From the NCBI GenBank assembly GCA_020024055.1, contig JAHHUI010000037.1, positions 1 through 12,222 of the forward strand: a DNA stretch of 12,222 nt, read 5' to 3'. Below are positions 12,098 to 12,222 of this stretch, piece after piece. A program made the translations under genes and the position numbers. Numbering within the stretch: the stretch's first letter is position 1; each line of letters begins with the position of its first letter. Below the pieces are notes generated by a model. The model did not search any database. It was given only the letters and a program-made list of their open reading frames with translations, and was not told where the DNA came from. The DNA comes from Spirochaetaceae bacterium (GTDB lineage: Bacteria > Spirochaetota > Spirochaetia > WRBN01).

Positions 12098-12222
12098 ATG
12101 GCCCAGGCAAGTAAAAACGCCCGTATCGGTTCATCTACACACAAGTTTATGTGCAGCTGCGGCGGGGAAATTAAAATGCGCAGTATTTTCCAGGCTGGAA
12201 AGATGAACCATCTGGCTGAATG
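12098..12222 (+). CDS. Small CxCGG (zinc-ribbon-like) protein, N-terminal part
   Basis: The first 41 codons are visible; the gene runs past the window. The ATG is preceded by GGAGG with a 7-base gap and a strong promoter. The product begins MAQASKNARIGSSTHKFMCS and continues with CGGEIKMRSIFQAGKMNHLA. The C-x-C-G-G pattern at residues 19-23 resembles the first knuckle of a zinc ribbon; the second pair of cysteines would lie beyond the window. The lysine/arginine-rich start suggests a cytoplasmic nucleic-acid-associated protein, but no function can be assigned. It is divergent from oppA. Confidence 0.7.
   Translation, partial: MAQASKNARIGSSTHKFMCSCGGEIKMRSIFQAGKMNHLAE

Overview
The window reads as chromosomal DNA from a spirochete. 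The support is: tandem flaB flagellin genes for periplasmic flagella with the MIINHN start and the EKMRTQIRGLNQA core, a Pur-alpha-like nucleic-acid-binding protein opening with the spirochete-type MGVRGELFS, several lipoproteins, and a porin-like outer-membrane barrel. Genus cannot be fixed from sequence alone. Base composition is mixed, with GC-moderate genes and AT-rich control regions, which argues against very AT-rich Brachyspira.

Layout. (1) Positions 1-2188, minus strand: three flagellin genes, read in the order flaB (1349-2188), flaB (466-1314), then a flaB cut by the window edge (1-229). The first two are 34 bases apart and probably co-transcribed from a sigma-28-type promoter at 2212-2239. 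The third has its own long leader and a sigma-70-type promoter. (2) Positions 2305-4791, plus strand: a Pur-repeat protein starting almost at its predicted transcript end, then a one-helix membrane protein whose end overlaps a TTG-initiated lipoprotein with a charged helical rod, a beta-rich segment and a TPR-like C-terminus, closed by a terminator at 4813-4846. (3) Positions 5058-6628, minus strand: a 476-residue outer-membrane beta-barrel protein with its own promoter and a strong terminator. (4) Positions 6662-11978, minus strand: an oligopeptide permease (Opp) operon in the order oppA, oppB, oppC, oppD, oppF. (5) Positions 12035-12222, plus strand: a divergent promoter and the start of a small CxCGG protein.

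The most notable feature is the state of the Opp operon. The outer genes, oppA (peptide-binding lipoprotein) and oppF (ATPase), are open and have their key motifs. The three middle genes are not functional as read. oppB has several frame breaks plus missing segments. oppC has three frame breaks, each restored by adding one base. oppD keeps an open frame but has lost a block of about 62 residues holding the Walker B glutamate, D-loop and H-loop, and its P-loop glycine is arginine. Taken at face value the transporter cannot import peptides, although binding protein and one ATPase persist. One oppC break lies in a run of eight C, and an equal run lies in frame inside the porin gene, so phase variation by slippage is an alternative to simple decay for that one site. 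Sequencing error could explain some single-base breaks but not the oppD deletion.

I see no mobile element, CRISPR array, tRNA or rRNA, and no clearly new multi-gene system. The leads worth following are the selective decay of opp, the homopolymer tracts, the two-repeat Pur protein with its near-leaderless start, and the envelope gene pair at 2844-4791.
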